From Paenibacillus sp. FSL H7-0357 (GTDB taxonomy: Bacteria; Bacillota; Bacilli; Paenibacillales; Paenibacillaceae): a DNA stretch of 64,000 bases. The DNA is taken from contig NZ_CP009241.1 in the NCBI RefSeq assembly GCF_000758525.1, positions 1,488,001 through 1,552,000 on the forward strand. Direction: 5' to 3'. The translations under genes and the position numbers were made by a program. This document shows positions 7,828 through 16,697 of this stretch, piece by piece. The notes beneath the pieces are model-generated. The model did no database searches, was not told the DNA's origin, and saw nothing but the letters and a program-made list of their open reading frames with translations. Every line of letters starts with the position of its first letter. Positions within the stretch are counted from its first letter, which is position 1.

Positions 7828-9516
7828 TTAAATCTTGAACTGTTTCACAGCTTCCTGCAGCTTCACCGCTTGTTCATGCAGATGCTCCACAGTCAGGGAG
7901 TGGCCATCCAGCTCCTCATGCTGCCGTGAGGAGTTCTCCGCAAGCAATTCTGCACTGGCTTGCGATTTGCCGGTGATTTGTGCGGTTTCCTCCACCGAGG
8001 CGCTTACTTCTTCGGTGCCGGCCGAAATCTGCTGGGTGGCGGCAGATACGGACTGAATGCTGTGATTGATGCTTTGAATAAGAATAAGCAGTTGATTAAA
8101 GGCATTGCCGGCTTCCACCGCTTTGCCTACGCCCGAGGCTACTTCCGAGTTCACATGATTCATTTCTTCCACCGAACGGTTCATATCCTCCTGCAGGCTA
8201 AGCAGGAAGTCGCGGATCTGCTCATTGGATTCCTTGGACTGCTCGGACAACTTGCGGACTTCTCCGGCTACAACAGCAAAACCGCGGCCATGCTCGCCTG
8301 CGCGTGCCGCTTCAATGGAAGCATTCAGCGAAAGCATCTGAATCTGCTTGGTTATTTCGGTGATGCCCTGGACAACCCCGCCAATCATCAGGGAACGTTC
8401 ATTCATGATGCGGAACTGCTCCAGCGACTTCTGAGAGGCATGCTCCACCTGACGCATTTGCTGTACGGCACTCTGGGCAACCTCATTGCCGCCCATGGCT
8501 TCCGCTGCAGCTTCACTGATCTGCTCGGTGACTTCACCGGCTGCGGATGCGATATGCTGAATGCCGAAATTGATTTCTTCCATGGCTCTGGAGTTCTCCA
8601 GTGCGCTGCTGGCAATAGTTGTACTGCCTTTGCCGATCTCCGTAACGGATAGCGCCGAACGCTCGGCCATTTCGCCCAGCACTTCAACACGCGCTTTCAG
8701 ATCATTGGCATCGGCGACGACACTGCCTGAAGTATCGAGCACCTGCCCGATCATTTCCTTAAGCCGTTGTCCCATACTTTGGAAGCTCACCGACAACTGG
8801 CCGACCTCATCGTTGCCCTTGATAACCAGATTCTGCGTGAAATCACCGGCAGCGAGCTTATTGCTATAAGCGGTAAGCTGAGAGAGCGGCCGTGTGATTT
8901 TCCGGCTCATAAAGGTCGCGGCGGCGGTTCCAATGATCAGCGACAGCAGTGTAATTCCTATACTTGCCCAAACGATGCTGTTTATCTTGTCTTCAACAAA
9001 ACCAACGTCAGAACTTACTCCGATGACCATCTTGCTGCCAGGAACACTGACATAGGCGGTCTTATGTATACCGTGACTGTCACTATAGATTTCACTAAGC
9101 CCCGTTTTTCCTTTAGCGGCTTGTTCCATAGCGGGCAATACCTTAAGGCTTTCTTCAGCCTTCAGCTTTGAGCCGTGATCTGCGGCCAGTACGGTGGCCT
9201 TTCCATCTTTCATTTCGATGAGGAAAATGGTCTCCACATCATGCAGCTTTCTTTTTTCCTGGAAATAGTATTCGACATTCGTGGTGGCCTGTGCACTCTT
9301 ACTCAGGGTCTGCTGGGCGTGGGTTGCGTTCAAATTCTTGTAGACATCCTGAGCGGCCCCGGTCAGAAGCTTGTTAATTTGCGGCATTACGTAGCCGTCG
9401 ATGGTACTCATTGATATAAAGTAGAAGCTGATACTTAACACAAGAGATGTGAGCAATAGGACGACAAACAACAAAAGTGTAAATTTGCGGCTGATTGAAT
9501 TCTTAAAGCGTGACAT
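7828..9516 (-). CDS. methyl-accepting chemotaxis protein
   Basis: Transmembrane chemoreceptor of about 562 residues. An N-terminal helix (FTLLLFVVLLLTSLVLSISF) is followed by an extracytoplasmic sensor of about 150 residues, a second membrane helix (near 190-210), a HAMP linker (SRKITRPLSQLTAYSNKL) and the coiled-coil signalling domain. The hairpin tip shows the conserved SLNASIEAARAGEHGRGFAV motif that binds CheA/CheW. The start at 9516 is preferred because AGGAG lies 9 bases upstream; the ATG two codons earlier is only 3 bases from it. The ligand cannot be deduced. It is divergent from queT. Confidence 0.93.
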   Translation of the reverse strand: MSRFKNSISRKFTLLLFVVLLLTSLVLSISFYFISMSTIDGYVMPQINKLLTGAAQDVYKNLNATHAQQTLSKSAQATTNVEYYFQEKRKLHDVETIFLIEMKDGKATVLAADHGSKLKAEESLKVLPAMEQAAKGKTGLSEIYSDSHGIHKTAYVSVPGSKMVIGVSSDVGFVEDKINSIVWASIGITLLSLIIGTAAATFMSRKITRPLSQLTAYSNKLAAGDFTQNLVIKGNDEVGQLSVSFQSMGQRLKEMIGQVLDTSGSVVADANDLKARVEVLGEMAERSALSVTEIGKGSTTIASSALENSRAMEEINFGIQHIASAAGEVTEQISEAAAEAMGGNEVAQSAVQQMRQVEHASQKSLEQFRIMNERSLMIGGVVQGITEITKQIQMLSLNASIEAARAGEHGRGFAVVAGEVRKLSEQSKESNEQIRDFLLSLQEDMNRSVEEMNHVNSEVASGVGKAVEAGNAFNQLLILIQSINHSIQSVSAATQQISAGTEEVSASVEETAQITGKSQASAELLAENSSRQHEELDGHSLTVEHLHEQAVKLQEAVKQFKI

Positions 9517-9561
9517 ATCCATTCTCTCCTTTTCTATTTGAATGCATCGATCCCATGCCAA

Positions 9562-9852
9562 CGCTTATAAGCGGGCACACAGCTATATACTCCATTGATG
9601 TTGGTCATATATCAGGCTATCGTTCCGGGGATATGATTGATAACTATTCTATAGAATTAACCTCCGGTTGAATAGTGAAAAAATTGAATTATAACGCATA
9701 TTTTCAGAAAAATATGAATAATTGTCGAATGAACCATTTATTTACCGAAAATAAGTGACAACATTCTTCTTTTCTGAAAATTTAAAATTCTCATAGAATG
9801 TTAGCTTTTTATATGGTAGAGTATTAATGTTTTGTTCCAATAAACAAAATAT
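9562..9852. promoter_or_regulatory. AT-rich divergent regulatory region with two CodY-box-like sites
   Basis: Between the divergent chemoreceptor and queT genes the DNA becomes strongly AT-rich. Two 15-base sites, 9699-9713 and 9768-9782, contain TTTTCAGAAAA and TTTTCTGAAAATT. Each matches about 13 of 15 positions of the known CodY consensus (AATTTTCWGAAAATT). Chance occurrence in AT-rich DNA is possible. Confidence 0.35.
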
Positions 9853-9892
9853 CCGCGGTTCGTAACCATCCCGCGTAACCAAAACTAGGAGG
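9853..9892 (+). promoter_or_regulatory. preQ1-I riboswitch overlapping the RBS of queT
   Basis: The P1 stem is CGCGG (9854-9858) with CCGCG (9871-9875), around a TTCGTAACCATC-type loop. It is followed by the A-rich tail TAACCAAAAC, which runs into AGGAGG (9887-9892). This is the compact H-type pseudoknot layout of class I preQ1 aptamers, with the Shine-Dalgarno at its 3' end. It predicts translational repression of the downstream queuosine-precursor transporter when preQ1 is bound. The gene identity supports the call. Confidence 0.88.
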
Positions 9893-9904
9893 AAGTATAG
9901 AAAA

Positions 9905-10630
9905 ATGTTTAATTTGTTGTGGGGAATTTTGTTCGTTATTGTCAACTTCGGCCTATTTCTGCTCTGTTACCGTCTCTTTGGTAAAAAGGGGCTGTATGCC
10001 TGGGTTGGAGTTGCTACGGTCATCGCCAATATTCAAGTGGCCAAGACGATTGCCATGCCGCTGGACATCGTGATGACGCTGGGCAATACGATGTATGTAA
10101 CGCTGTATATGACCAGCGATTTGCTTAATGAACGGTACGGGCGGAAGGAAGCGCGCAATGCCGTATGGTTCGGCTTTTTCACCCTGCTGATGACTACGGT
10201 GATTATGCAGATGGCGCTGGTGTTCAAACCGCAGGGAGATCCCATTTTCCAGACCTCGCTGGAAACGATCTTTGGACTGATGCCGCGTCTGGCGCTGGGA
10301 AGCCTTGCTGCCTATTTCATCAGCCAGTTCCTCGACGTGCGCCTGTATTCGTGGATCCGCAAATACTACAGCACCTCGCGCCAGCTTTGGATCCGCTCCA
10401 ACGGCAGTACGATGATCAGCTCATTTGTTGATACGCTGATTTTTTGCACCATTGCGTTTGCCGGCAGATTCGATATACAGGTGTGGATCGAAATTTTGCT
10501 GACTACCTACGTAGTGAAATTCCTGCTGACCGGTGCAGGCACGCCAATCCTTTACATTGCCCGCTCCTTTAAGTTTGCTGAAGAGGAAGAGCCGGCCCTG
10601 AAGGATGCGGAAAGCCGCAGCATTTCATAG
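9905..10630 (+). CDS. queuosine precursor transporter (YhhQ/DUF165 family)
   Basis: Integral membrane protein of 241 residues with about six hydrophobic helices. It has the family-typical internal sequences VANIQVAKTIAM-like (residues 37-51), TSDLLNERYGRKEARNAVW and STMISSFVDTLIFCTIAF. YhhQ/QPTR proteins import queuosine precursors (preQ0/preQ1/queuine) for tRNA modification. A preQ1-I riboswitch sits directly on its ribosome-binding site, which fits this role well. Translation starts 12 bases after AGGAGG. It is monocistronic, ending at a strong bidirectional hairpin. Confidence 0.92.
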   Translation: MFNLLWGILFVIVNFGLFLLCYRLFGKKGLYAWVGVATVIANIQVAKTIAMPLDIVMTLGNTMYVTLYMTSDLLNERYGRKEARNAVWFGFFTLLMTTVIMQMALVFKPQGDPIFQTSLETIFGLMPRLALGSLAAYFISQFLDVRLYSWIRKYYSTSRQLWIRSNGSTMISSFVDTLIFCTIAFAGRFDIQVWIEILLTTYVVKFLLTGAGTPILYIARSFKFAEEEEPALKDAESRSIS

Positions 10631-10641
10631 ATTGTGACCAT

Positions 10642-10690
10642 AAAAAAAGCAGTGAGTCTCCCGTTATGGGGTCGGCTCACTGCTTTTTTT
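10642..10690. terminator. bidirectional terminator
   Basis: A stem of AAAAAAGCAGTGAG with CTCACTGCTTTTTT, with flanking A/T runs, lies between the converging queT and M24 peptidase genes. Confidence 0.88.
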
Positions 10691-10718
10691 GATGGACATA
10701 TCTTATATTGGAATGCTG

Positions 10719-11813
10719 TTACAAATGGAGGATAGTCAGCTCTTTCGGGAAGCTGGTCAGCGTTACGGGACCTTCTGCTGTAATAAAGACATCATCTTCA
10801 ATACGTACACCGCCTACGCCCGGCACATAGATGCCCGGTTCCACGGTGAATACGTTGCCGTTCTCGATAATATCCGTATTTAAACCGTGAAGGGAAGGAT
10901 ACTCATGGGTATCCATGCCAAGTCCATGGCCGACACGGTGCATGAAATATTCCCCGTACCCCGCATTTTCGATCACTTCACGCGCTGCCCGGTCCACTGA
11001 GCCGAAGGTAGCTCCTGCTCGGGAAGCGGCAATGCCTGCCAGGTTAGCGGCCAGCACCGTGTTGTAGATTTCGGTCAGCTTGCTGTCCGCTTCCTCCACG
11101 GCAAAGGTCCGTGTGATGTCGGAAGCATACCCGGCGGCATATACGCCAAGGTCGAACATCAGGAAATCACCCGGCTGGATGATGCGGTCTCCCGGCACAC
11201 CATGCGGAAGGGCAGTGTTAGAACCACTGAGGACCATAGTGTCGAAGGAAGGACCGGAGGCGCCGACCTTTTTCATCAGATATTCCAGCTCGGCTACCAG
11301 CTCAATTTCGCTGACTCCGCTTTTCACATGTTTTAGACCGCGGCGCAGAACCTCCTCCACCAGCTCGGCGGCATGTTTCATCCGGCTGACTTCCTCCGGT
11401 GTCTTCTTGGCGCGCATCGCCCGGAGCAGGGGACCGATATCGCTAAATTGCGCTGCAGGCACAGAATCGGCGAGCAGCTCATACCGGCTTACGGAGAAAT
11501 GCTCTTTCTCTATACCGAGTGTTCCAGGTGTTTTGCCGCCAAATTGCGACTTTAGCAGCTCATACGGATTATCGGTATCGCTGTGTGTCAGGATCGTCGT
11601 GACGGAGGAAGCCGCATGAGCTGCTTCGGCATCCAGTGCCGGAACAATCAGGACGGGCTCCTCTCCGCGAATCAGCAGCAGGCCAAGAAAACGTTCATGC
11701 GGATTGCTGGCAAACCCGGTCAAGTAGTAGACATGTTTGGGATCGGTGACGAGCAGAGCGTCCAGCCCTTCTCCCGCCATTCCCCCAGCCAAACTTTGTA
11801 GAGCCTCATTCAT
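10719..11813 (-). CDS. M24 family Xaa-Pro peptidase (aminopeptidase P/prolidase type)
   Basis: Cytoplasmic dinuclear metallopeptidase cleaving bonds involving proline. The N-terminal half is a creatinase-like domain with YYLTGFASNPHERF. The C-terminal pita-bread domain shows the metal ligands: Asp in FDLGVYAAGYASDITRTF, His in HRVGHGLGMDTHE, Glu in VEPGIYVPG and Glu in VRIEDDV. At about 364 residues it matches PepQ-like proteins. The start at 11813 has GGGGAA 8 bases upstream; the longer open frame to 12050 runs into the upstream intergenic region and is unlikely to be translated. Confidence 0.92.
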   Translation of the reverse strand: MNEALQSLAGGMAGEGLDALLVTDPKHVYYLTGFASNPHERFLGLLLIRGEEPVLIVPALDAEAAHAASSVTTILTHSDTDNPYELLKSQFGGKTPGTLGIEKEHFSVSRYELLADSVPAAQFSDIGPLLRAMRAKKTPEEVSRMKHAAELVEEVLRRGLKHVKSGVSEIELVAELEYLMKKVGASGPSFDTMVLSGSNTALPHGVPGDRIIQPGDFLMFDLGVYAAGYASDITRTFAVEEADSKLTEIYNTVLAANLAGIAASRAGATFGSVDRAAREVIENAGYGEYFMHRVGHGLGMDTHEYPSLHGLNTDIIENGNVFTVEPGIYVPGVGGVRIEDDVFITAEGPVTLTSFPKELTILHL

Positions 11814-12023
11814 TTCAGGTGTTCCCCTTTCGTGATCACGATAAAAAAAAGCAATGTTTTCATTATAGATCATTAGCCGGCAGGGTGCACGTCTCTGTAG
11901 ATTTGCTTGACCAAAGGGTTTAGCGAACCGCAAGGCCGGGTAATAGTTGCCCAAATTGATTGCAGACTGAACATAACAAGCTTTGAAGCCAGTGTTCATA
12001 TATTCTTTCAGGAGGTGACAGCC

Positions 12024-13373
12024 ATGTCCGGCAAAAGAAAAGTCCACCACAGCCTTCTAGGGTGCTGTATGTTGATCCTGCTGACAGAAGGGTTGTCAGC
12101 CTGCACAGCTTCTTCCGAAACCAGTAATGCGGGGGAAACGCTGAAGAGTGCAGGGCCGCACCTCTCGGAAAACCCTGCAGAGAGCGCAGATCCATCCCTG
12201 GTTTCTCCGTCAAATAATACTGCGGATGGAAAATCGGGTCAGCAGGCAGAGGCGCAGGTCTCACCGGGTCCCGCTCCCTCTGCAGAACCAACCCCATTTA
12301 CAGTATCCGAGGATCCTGCAACAACAGCTTCTGTAAAGTCCAAAGCATCCTTCCCCTATACAGCTCAAACAGTAGCAACGGGGCTGAATGTCCCTTGGGA
12401 AATGGCATTTGCTCCGGATGGGCGGATTTTTTTTACTGAACGGCCCGGCAGCCTGCGGGTGATTGAGAATGGTAAACTGAGAAAGGCTCCGCTGCTGGAG
12501 CTTCTTGCGCCGTTTGTCAGCAAGGGGGAGGGCGGTCTCTTGGGACTTGCGCTGGATCCGGCGTTTGAAAAAAGCGGGTATGCCTACGTCTACCATTCCT
12601 ATCTCCATACAGACGGCGGAGTGCAGAACCGTGTACTGCGGCTCAAGATCAGCAGCGGCAAAGCGGAGATTAACAAGGTGATGCTGGATGGCATCCCTGG
12701 AGACATCAATCATAACGGCGGCAGGATTAAAGTAGGACCGGACGGATATCTGTACGTCACTGCCGGTGAACGATATAAGCCGGAGCTGGCACAGGATAAA
12801 GACAGTCTGGGCGGAAAAATCCTGCGAATCTCCCTTGACGGGTCCATCCCGCAGGATAACCCTTGGCCGGATTCTCCCGTCTACAGCTGGGGCCACCGCA
12901 ACCCGCAAGGGTTGGCCTGGCAGCCGGACACTGGAGTGCTTTACAGCTCGGAGCATGGCCAGTCCAGCCATGATGAAATCAATATCATTGAGGCAGGCGC
13001 CAATTACGGCTGGCCGCTTATTGAGGGCGATGAAACCGCAGGCAAAGGTGAGGTGAGTCTGAGGCTTCCGCTCCTGCATAGCGGCAGCCAAACCTGGGCT
13101 CCGTCGGGAATGGCTTTTATTACACAGGGTCCATGGAGCGGCGAACTGCTGGTTGCCGGGCTGGCCGGAGAACAGCTGCTGTGGATTTCCCCGTCGTCCA
13201 GAGGGGGGAAGACTAAGGCAACAGCATTATTCCAGGAGAAATGGGGACGGCTCCGCAATGTGGCCGAGGGTCCGGATGGTACCTTATATGTAATGACGAA
13301 TAACCGGGATGGCAGGGGCGAGCCCGGAAACAATGACGACAAGCTGATTGCCCTGAAGCCAAACTGGAAATGA
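12024..13373 (+). CDS. lipoprotein PQQ-dependent-type sugar (glucose/sorbosone) dehydrogenase
   Basis: A predicted exported lipoprotein of about 449 residues: a basic N terminus, a hydrophobic core, and lipobox LSAC at about residues 24-27. A Ser/Pro/Glu-rich linker of about 75 residues follows, then a six-bladed beta-propeller. The propeller shows NVPWEMAFAPDGRIFFTERPG, GEGGLLGLALDP, INHNGGRIKVGPDGYLYV and EHGQSSHDEINIIEAGANYGWP, all typical of soluble aldose dehydrogenase/hedgehog-interacting-like proteins. Whether PQQ is available is unknown. The ATG at 12024 follows CAGGAGGTGAC. It is divergent from the peptidase gene. Confidence 0.88.
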   Translation: MSGKRKVHHSLLGCCMLILLTEGLSACTASSETSNAGETLKSAGPHLSENPAESADPSLVSPSNNTADGKSGQQAEAQVSPGPAPSAEPTPFTVSEDPATTASVKSKASFPYTAQTVATGLNVPWEMAFAPDGRIFFTERPGSLRVIENGKLRKAPLLELLAPFVSKGEGGLLGLALDPAFEKSGYAYVYHSYLHTDGGVQNRVLRLKISSGKAEINKVMLDGIPGDINHNGGRIKVGPDGYLYVTAGERYKPELAQDKDSLGGKILRISLDGSIPQDNPWPDSPVYSWGHRNPQGLAWQPDTGVLYSSEHGQSSHDEINIIEAGANYGWPLIEGDETAGKGEVSLRLPLLHSGSQTWAPSGMAFITQGPWSGELLVAGLAGEQLLWISPSSRGGKTKATALFQEKWGRLRNVAEGPDGTLYVMTNNRDGRGEPGNNDDKLIALKPNWK

Positions 13374-13413
13374 GCCTAGTGCCGCTCCTCGTTTGATATC
13401 CCATCATGATAAA

Positions 13414-13457
13414 AAATCAGGCCCGCTCGTAGATTACTCTACTTGCGGGCCTGATTT
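13414..13457. terminator. bidirectional terminator
   Basis: AAATCAGGCCCGC pairs with GCGGGCCTGATTT, with an inner GTAG/CTAC extension, between converging genes. Confidence 0.85.
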
Positions 13458-13487
13458 ATGTCTGGACTATAAGCCGGACATGCTCTG

Positions 13488-14216
13488 TTAGAGCGCATCC
13501 GTCAATTGGTTGATAAGCTCCTGCGGACTGCCGTCGTAGAGTCCGCCGTGGTAACAGAGGACGGACTGGATTAACCGTCCTTCCAGCTTGTGCAGGCTGC
13601 GCAGCGCCTGTGGCATGTCCGGTGTGGCCGACTCTGCCGGTCCGGTCAGCTGTCCGTCTACGACGAGCAGCTCATCGACTGCCAGCAGCAGCGCTTGTTC
13701 CTGCACATAAAGGCAGATATGCCCCGGCGTATGGCCGGGGGTATGAATAATTTCGATGCCGCCGCCCCACGGCAGCCGCTGGCCGTCATGCAGCTCCGTG
13801 AAGCTGCCGAGCTGTGCCAGCTGCTCCAGAAACGCATGGAACTGCTCCTGAAATGCCTGCGGCATCTGCGCGACCCGCTGCGGATTCATTTTCAGCATCG
13901 GCTGGCTGTTCGTGATTGCCGGAATATCGCCCGGATGGGCGAATAGCTCAACGCCGGGGAGCTTCTGCACGAGCAAAGGGAGATTGCCGATATGATCAAT
14001 ATCCTGATGAGTAAGGATGATGCGTTTAATGCTGGAAAGCTGTTCGCCCGCTTGCTCTATAGCTTGCAGCAGAGCATCATATTGGCCGAACATGCCGGTG
14101 TCTATGAGGGTCAAGTCCTCCCCATCTTTCAGCAGCACCGGATAAATCTTGGTAGGGCCCATTACGGGTGAGATCATGGGGACAGTCAGTACGATAACAT
14201 TTGGGCCAATATTCAT
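13488..14216 (-). CDS. MBL-fold metallo-hydrolase
   Basis: Metallo-beta-lactamase-fold hydrolase of 242 residues. It has the early LTLIDTGMFGQYD strand-turn, the metal motif LTHQDIDHIGN (a variant of HxHxDH with Gln at the second position), a later HTPGHTPGHICLY with His ligands, and CYHGGLYDG near the C terminus. The replaced second histidine (HQDIDH) is common in the glyoxalase-II-like/YflN branch. The substrate is unknown. The ATG at 14216 lies near the gene-free stretch 14217-14841. Confidence 0.87.
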   Translation of the reverse strand: MNIGPNVIVLTVPMISPVMGPTKIYPVLLKDGEDLTLIDTGMFGQYDALLQAIEQAGEQLSSIKRIILTHQDIDHIGNLPLLVQKLPGVELFAHPGDIPAITNSQPMLKMNPQRVAQMPQAFQEQFHAFLEQLAQLGSFTELHDGQRLPWGGGIEIIHTPGHTPGHICLYVQEQALLLAVDELLVVDGQLTGPAESATPDMPQALRSLHKLEGRLIQSVLCYHGGLYDGSPQELINQLTDAL

Positions 14217-14267
14217 AGTTCAGCTCCGGGAATAGGATTCCCGGAATTCACCTCCATATAAGTTTTC

Positions 14268-14378
14268 TCAGTTAGCAATCGGCGTTCCGTTCGGGACCTT
14301 GCGGTCCGGAGCCAGCAGGATGACCTCGCCTTTCTCCGCATGCGTTGCGTAACCCGCCAATCGTATATCCATGAGCAT
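14268..14378 (-). pseudogene. C-terminal remnant resembling a CsaA/MetRS-type tRNA-binding (EMAP-II-like OB) domain
   Basis: The minus frame ends with GEVILLAPDRKVPNGTPI followed by a stop, closely resembling the last strand of CsaA-like tRNA-binding proteins, which typically end VVLLxPDxxVPNGTxI. Only about 36 residues remain. A short LVMGF string in another frame near 14440, where the preceding conserved segment would fall, may be a second fragment. The rest is replaced by palindromic repeat-like DNA. The identification is by eye and tentative. Confidence 0.35.
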
Positions 14379-14453
14379 GGTTTTGGTGCTGTTTCTGCTC
14401 GGCGGACTGTATGTTCTTTATTTGGCTCAAATCCCATGACCAGCACTGTACGC

Positions 14454-14577
14454 GGACTGCATAGCCCTTATTTGCCTGGAAAACAGGCTAACCCACCCAT
14501 TTTCAATGAGATAGCGGCGCTGGTGTCCGTTCGAAGAGTCAGGAGTTCTTTTTGTACAAAATAACGTCTCCTGAGTC
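14454..14577. repeat. probable palindromic intergenic repeat (two inverted-repeat modules)
   Basis: Two adjacent foldable modules. The first runs 14454-14528 with GGAC/GTCC ends. The second runs 14539-14574 and pairs TCAGGAG with CTCCTGA around a loop containing TTGTACAA. The region is non-coding in all frames that make sense and abuts the csaA-like remnant. Similar palindromic blocks recur between genes in Paenibacillus, to my recollection. No second copy is visible in this window. Confidence 0.35.
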
Positions 14578-14841
14578 CGCGAGACAGTCTGAGCCGCTAG
14601 ATGCTGATTGCTGGCTGACTTATGCTTTACTCCATTCGATTGACGCCGTATCCTATTCAAATAAGGATACAATTACAGGACTGCAGCAATCTGGACGAGC
14701 GATTCACACAGCTGAATAGCCATATGTACTGAAAGGCTTTTCTTGTACACCTGATTTGATGTAACATAATCTTAAAACATATGCTGTGGAAAGGCCAGGC
14801 TGGCAGTTGTAATTGGCAGGTTGCTAGAGAGGGGATTGGCC
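14578..14841. other. gene-free stretch before the SDR gene
   Basis: No convincing reading frame, RNA or hairpin terminator is visible. It includes a short GTATCCTTAT/ATAAGGATAC inverted repeat near 14648-14670 and AT-rich DNA that may hold the SDR promoter. Confidence 0.5.
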
Positions 14842-15702
14842 ATGAATGGAAAGACGGTGCTTGTAACCGGAGGCAACTCCGGGATGGGATTGGCAACGAC
14901 GATTGAAATGGCCCGCCAGGGAGCAACGGTGGTGATGGCCTGCCGCAGCCGCAAGCGCGGGGAAGAGGCGCTGGCGGAAGCCAAGCGGGAAAGCGGATCT
15001 GACCATATCACGCTGATGTTATGCGATTTGGCTTCGTTTCAGAGCATCCGCGGGTTTGCAGCGGAATTCAAGGCGAGCCACCTCATACTCGACGTATTGA
15101 TTAACAATGCCGGTGTAGTGGCCGTTAGACGTGAGCTTACGGCGGACGGCTTCGAGCAGGACTTCGGGGTGAACCATTTGGGACACTTCTTGCTGACCCG
15201 TCTGCTGCTGGATCAGCTAAAGGCGGCAGAGCAAGGCAGGATCGTGGTCGTTGCTTCCGGGGCCTACAAGATCGGAAAGCTGTATTTGAATGATCATACT
15301 CTGTCGCGCGGTTTCAATCCGGCCAAGGCTTACGCGCGTTCCAAGCTGGCCAATATCCTTTTTACGAGAGAGCTGTCCAAGCGCCTGCAGGGCACGGAAG
15401 TTACGGTCAATGCTGTACATCCGGGTGCTGTGGGGACCAGTATCGGGGTTAACCGGGAGACAGGCTTTGGCCGCTCGGTGCTGAAGCTGTTATCCTATTT
15501 CTTCCTGACACCCGAGCAGGGGGCGGACACGGCAATCTATCTCGCGACGGCGCCGGAGCTGCTGGGAGTGACCGGACAATATTATTACCGCCGAAAGATC
15601 AAAGAGCTGTCACCGAGGGCACTGAATCAGGAAGATGCCGAACGTTTGTGGCAGTGGAGCCTGGAACAGACCGGAGCAGACAAGGGCTTACACAACTTTT
15701 AG
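14842..15702 (+). CDS. short-chain dehydrogenase/reductase (retinol-dehydrogenase-like)
   Basis: NAD(P)-dependent Rossmann-fold oxidoreductase of about 286 residues. It has the cofactor motif VTGGNSGMG at residues 7-15, an Arg/Lys-rich RSRKRG after the second strand (suggesting NADPH), NNAGVV, the catalytic Ser in VVVASGAYKIG, and YARSKLAN with the Tyr-x-x-x-Lys pair. It resembles the WW-domain oxidoreductase/retinol dehydrogenase branch. The start at 14842 follows AGAGAGGGG; an upstream TTG at 14821 is less likely. A GNAT gene follows 13 bases downstream with a strong RBS. Confidence 0.9.
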   Translation: MNGKTVLVTGGNSGMGLATTIEMARQGATVVMACRSRKRGEEALAEAKRESGSDHITLMLCDLASFQSIRGFAAEFKASHLILDVLINNAGVVAVRRELTADGFEQDFGVNHLGHFLLTRLLLDQLKAAEQGRIVVVASGAYKIGKLYLNDHTLSRGFNPAKAYARSKLANILFTRELSKRLQGTEVTVNAVHPGAVGTSIGVNRETGFGRSVLKLLSYFFLTPEQGADTAIYLATAPELLGVTGQYYYRRKIKELSPRALNQEDAERLWQWSLEQTGADKGLHNF

Positions 15703-15715
15703 GAGGATCTGAAGA

Positions 15716-16219
15716 ATGGCTTGGCACAATTACAGCATTGAAGATGCAACACTAGAGAATTTAGGGGCAATTGTGGAGATTTATAATTCGACGGTAGCCG
15801 GACGGATGGTTACTGCTGACCTGGAGCCGGTTCGGGTGGAGGACCGCTTGCACTGGTTCCATGAGCATAACAGCCATCATCGCCCGCTGTGGGTACTGAA
15901 GCAGGACGGCGAGGTTGCCGCCTGGTTCAGCTTCCAGTCGTTCTATGGCCGTCCCGCCTATAATGGAACCGCAGAAGTCAGTGTATATGTAAGCGGGAAG
16001 TTCCGCGGCAGCGGTGCCGGGAGTATCCTGCTGACCAAGGCACTGGAAGAATGCCCGCGCCTTGGTCTTCAGAATTTAGTTGGTTTTGTATTCGGCCACA
16101 ACGAGCCAAGCCTGGCTCTGCTGCGGAAATTTGGTTTTGAACAATGGGGACTGCTGCCTGGAGTTGCTGAAATGGACGGCATTCAACGTGATCTGGTCAT
16201 TATCGGCCGCAAGCTGTAA
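15716..16219 (+). CDS. GNAT N-acetyltransferase, phosphinothricin acetyltransferase-like
   Basis: A 167-residue acetyl-CoA-dependent N-acetyltransferase. The layout is that of the Pat/YwnH branch: [21 protein letters not shown] at the N terminus, [21 protein letters not shown] with the acetyl-CoA pyrophosphate-binding loop near residues 85-105, and [27 protein letters not shown]. The substrate in this organism is unknown. AGGAGG, overlapping the SDR stop, precedes the ATG by 8 bases, indicating cotranscription with the SDR gene. Confidence 0.9.
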   Translation: MAWHNYSIEDATLENLGAIVEIYNSTVAGRMVTADLEPVRVEDRLHWFHEHNSHHRPLWVLKQDGEVAAWFSFQSFYGRPAYNGTAEVSVYVSGKFRGSGAGSILLTKALEECPRLGLQNLVGFVFGHNEPSLALLRKFGFEQWGLLPGVAEMDGIQRDLVIIGRKL

Positions 16220-16262
16220 GGAGCAGCGCACCATTGTTTGTGCAGTATGTGAAGGCTAACCT

Positions 16263-16607
16263 TTACTCTGGAGGAATTCCTTCAGGCCCGCAGCCTTCCG
16301 ATTCAATCCAGGATTCCGACCATTCCTGCAGATCACGGATGACCGATTCCAGCGCCCGCCCTTTATCCGTCAAGGAGTATTGAATTCTTACGGGTGTCTC
16401 GGGAAATACTTCGCGGAGGACAATGCCTTCCAGCTCCAGTTCCTTAAGCCGTTCGGACAAGAGTCTGCCGCTGACGGGCAGAGAAGACTCGATAACACTG
16501 AAGCGCTGTGGTCCCTGAAGGAGCTGATAGATGATTAAGCCTGTCCAACGTCTGCCGATGATTTCCATGCTTTTCTGTAACTTTGGACACAAATCTAGGG
16601 ATTTCAT
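16263..16607 (-). CDS. HxlR-family winged helix-turn-helix regulator
   Basis: A small transcription factor of about 114 residues. The MarR/HxlR core begins with the conserved Cys in LDLCPKLQKSMEIIGRRW, then IIYQLLQGPQRFSVIES, the recognition helix SGRLLSERLKELELEGIVLRE and a wing ending in VRIQYSLTDKG. HxlR proteins often sense electrophiles or redox through the N-terminal cysteine. The start at 16607 has GAGGTGA 5 bases upstream. It converges on the GNAT gene, so its target is not obvious. Confidence 0.9.
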   Translation of the reverse strand: MKSLDLCPKLQKSMEIIGRRWTGLIIYQLLQGPQRFSVIESSLPVSGRLLSERLKELELEGIVLREVFPETPVRIQYSLTDKGRALESVIRDLQEWSESWIESEGCGPEGIPPE

Positions 16608-16697
16608 AAGGCTCACCTCTTACTGAACATTATAAACGAAAAGACCTATAACTAAAACAAATTTGAACTACATGCAATGCCCGAAAGGATGAGCTAC

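Noticed and set aside
7960..8652. Open frame on the plus strand inside the chemoreceptor gene
   Set aside because: Antisense shadow of the conserved signalling domain; low plausibility as protein.
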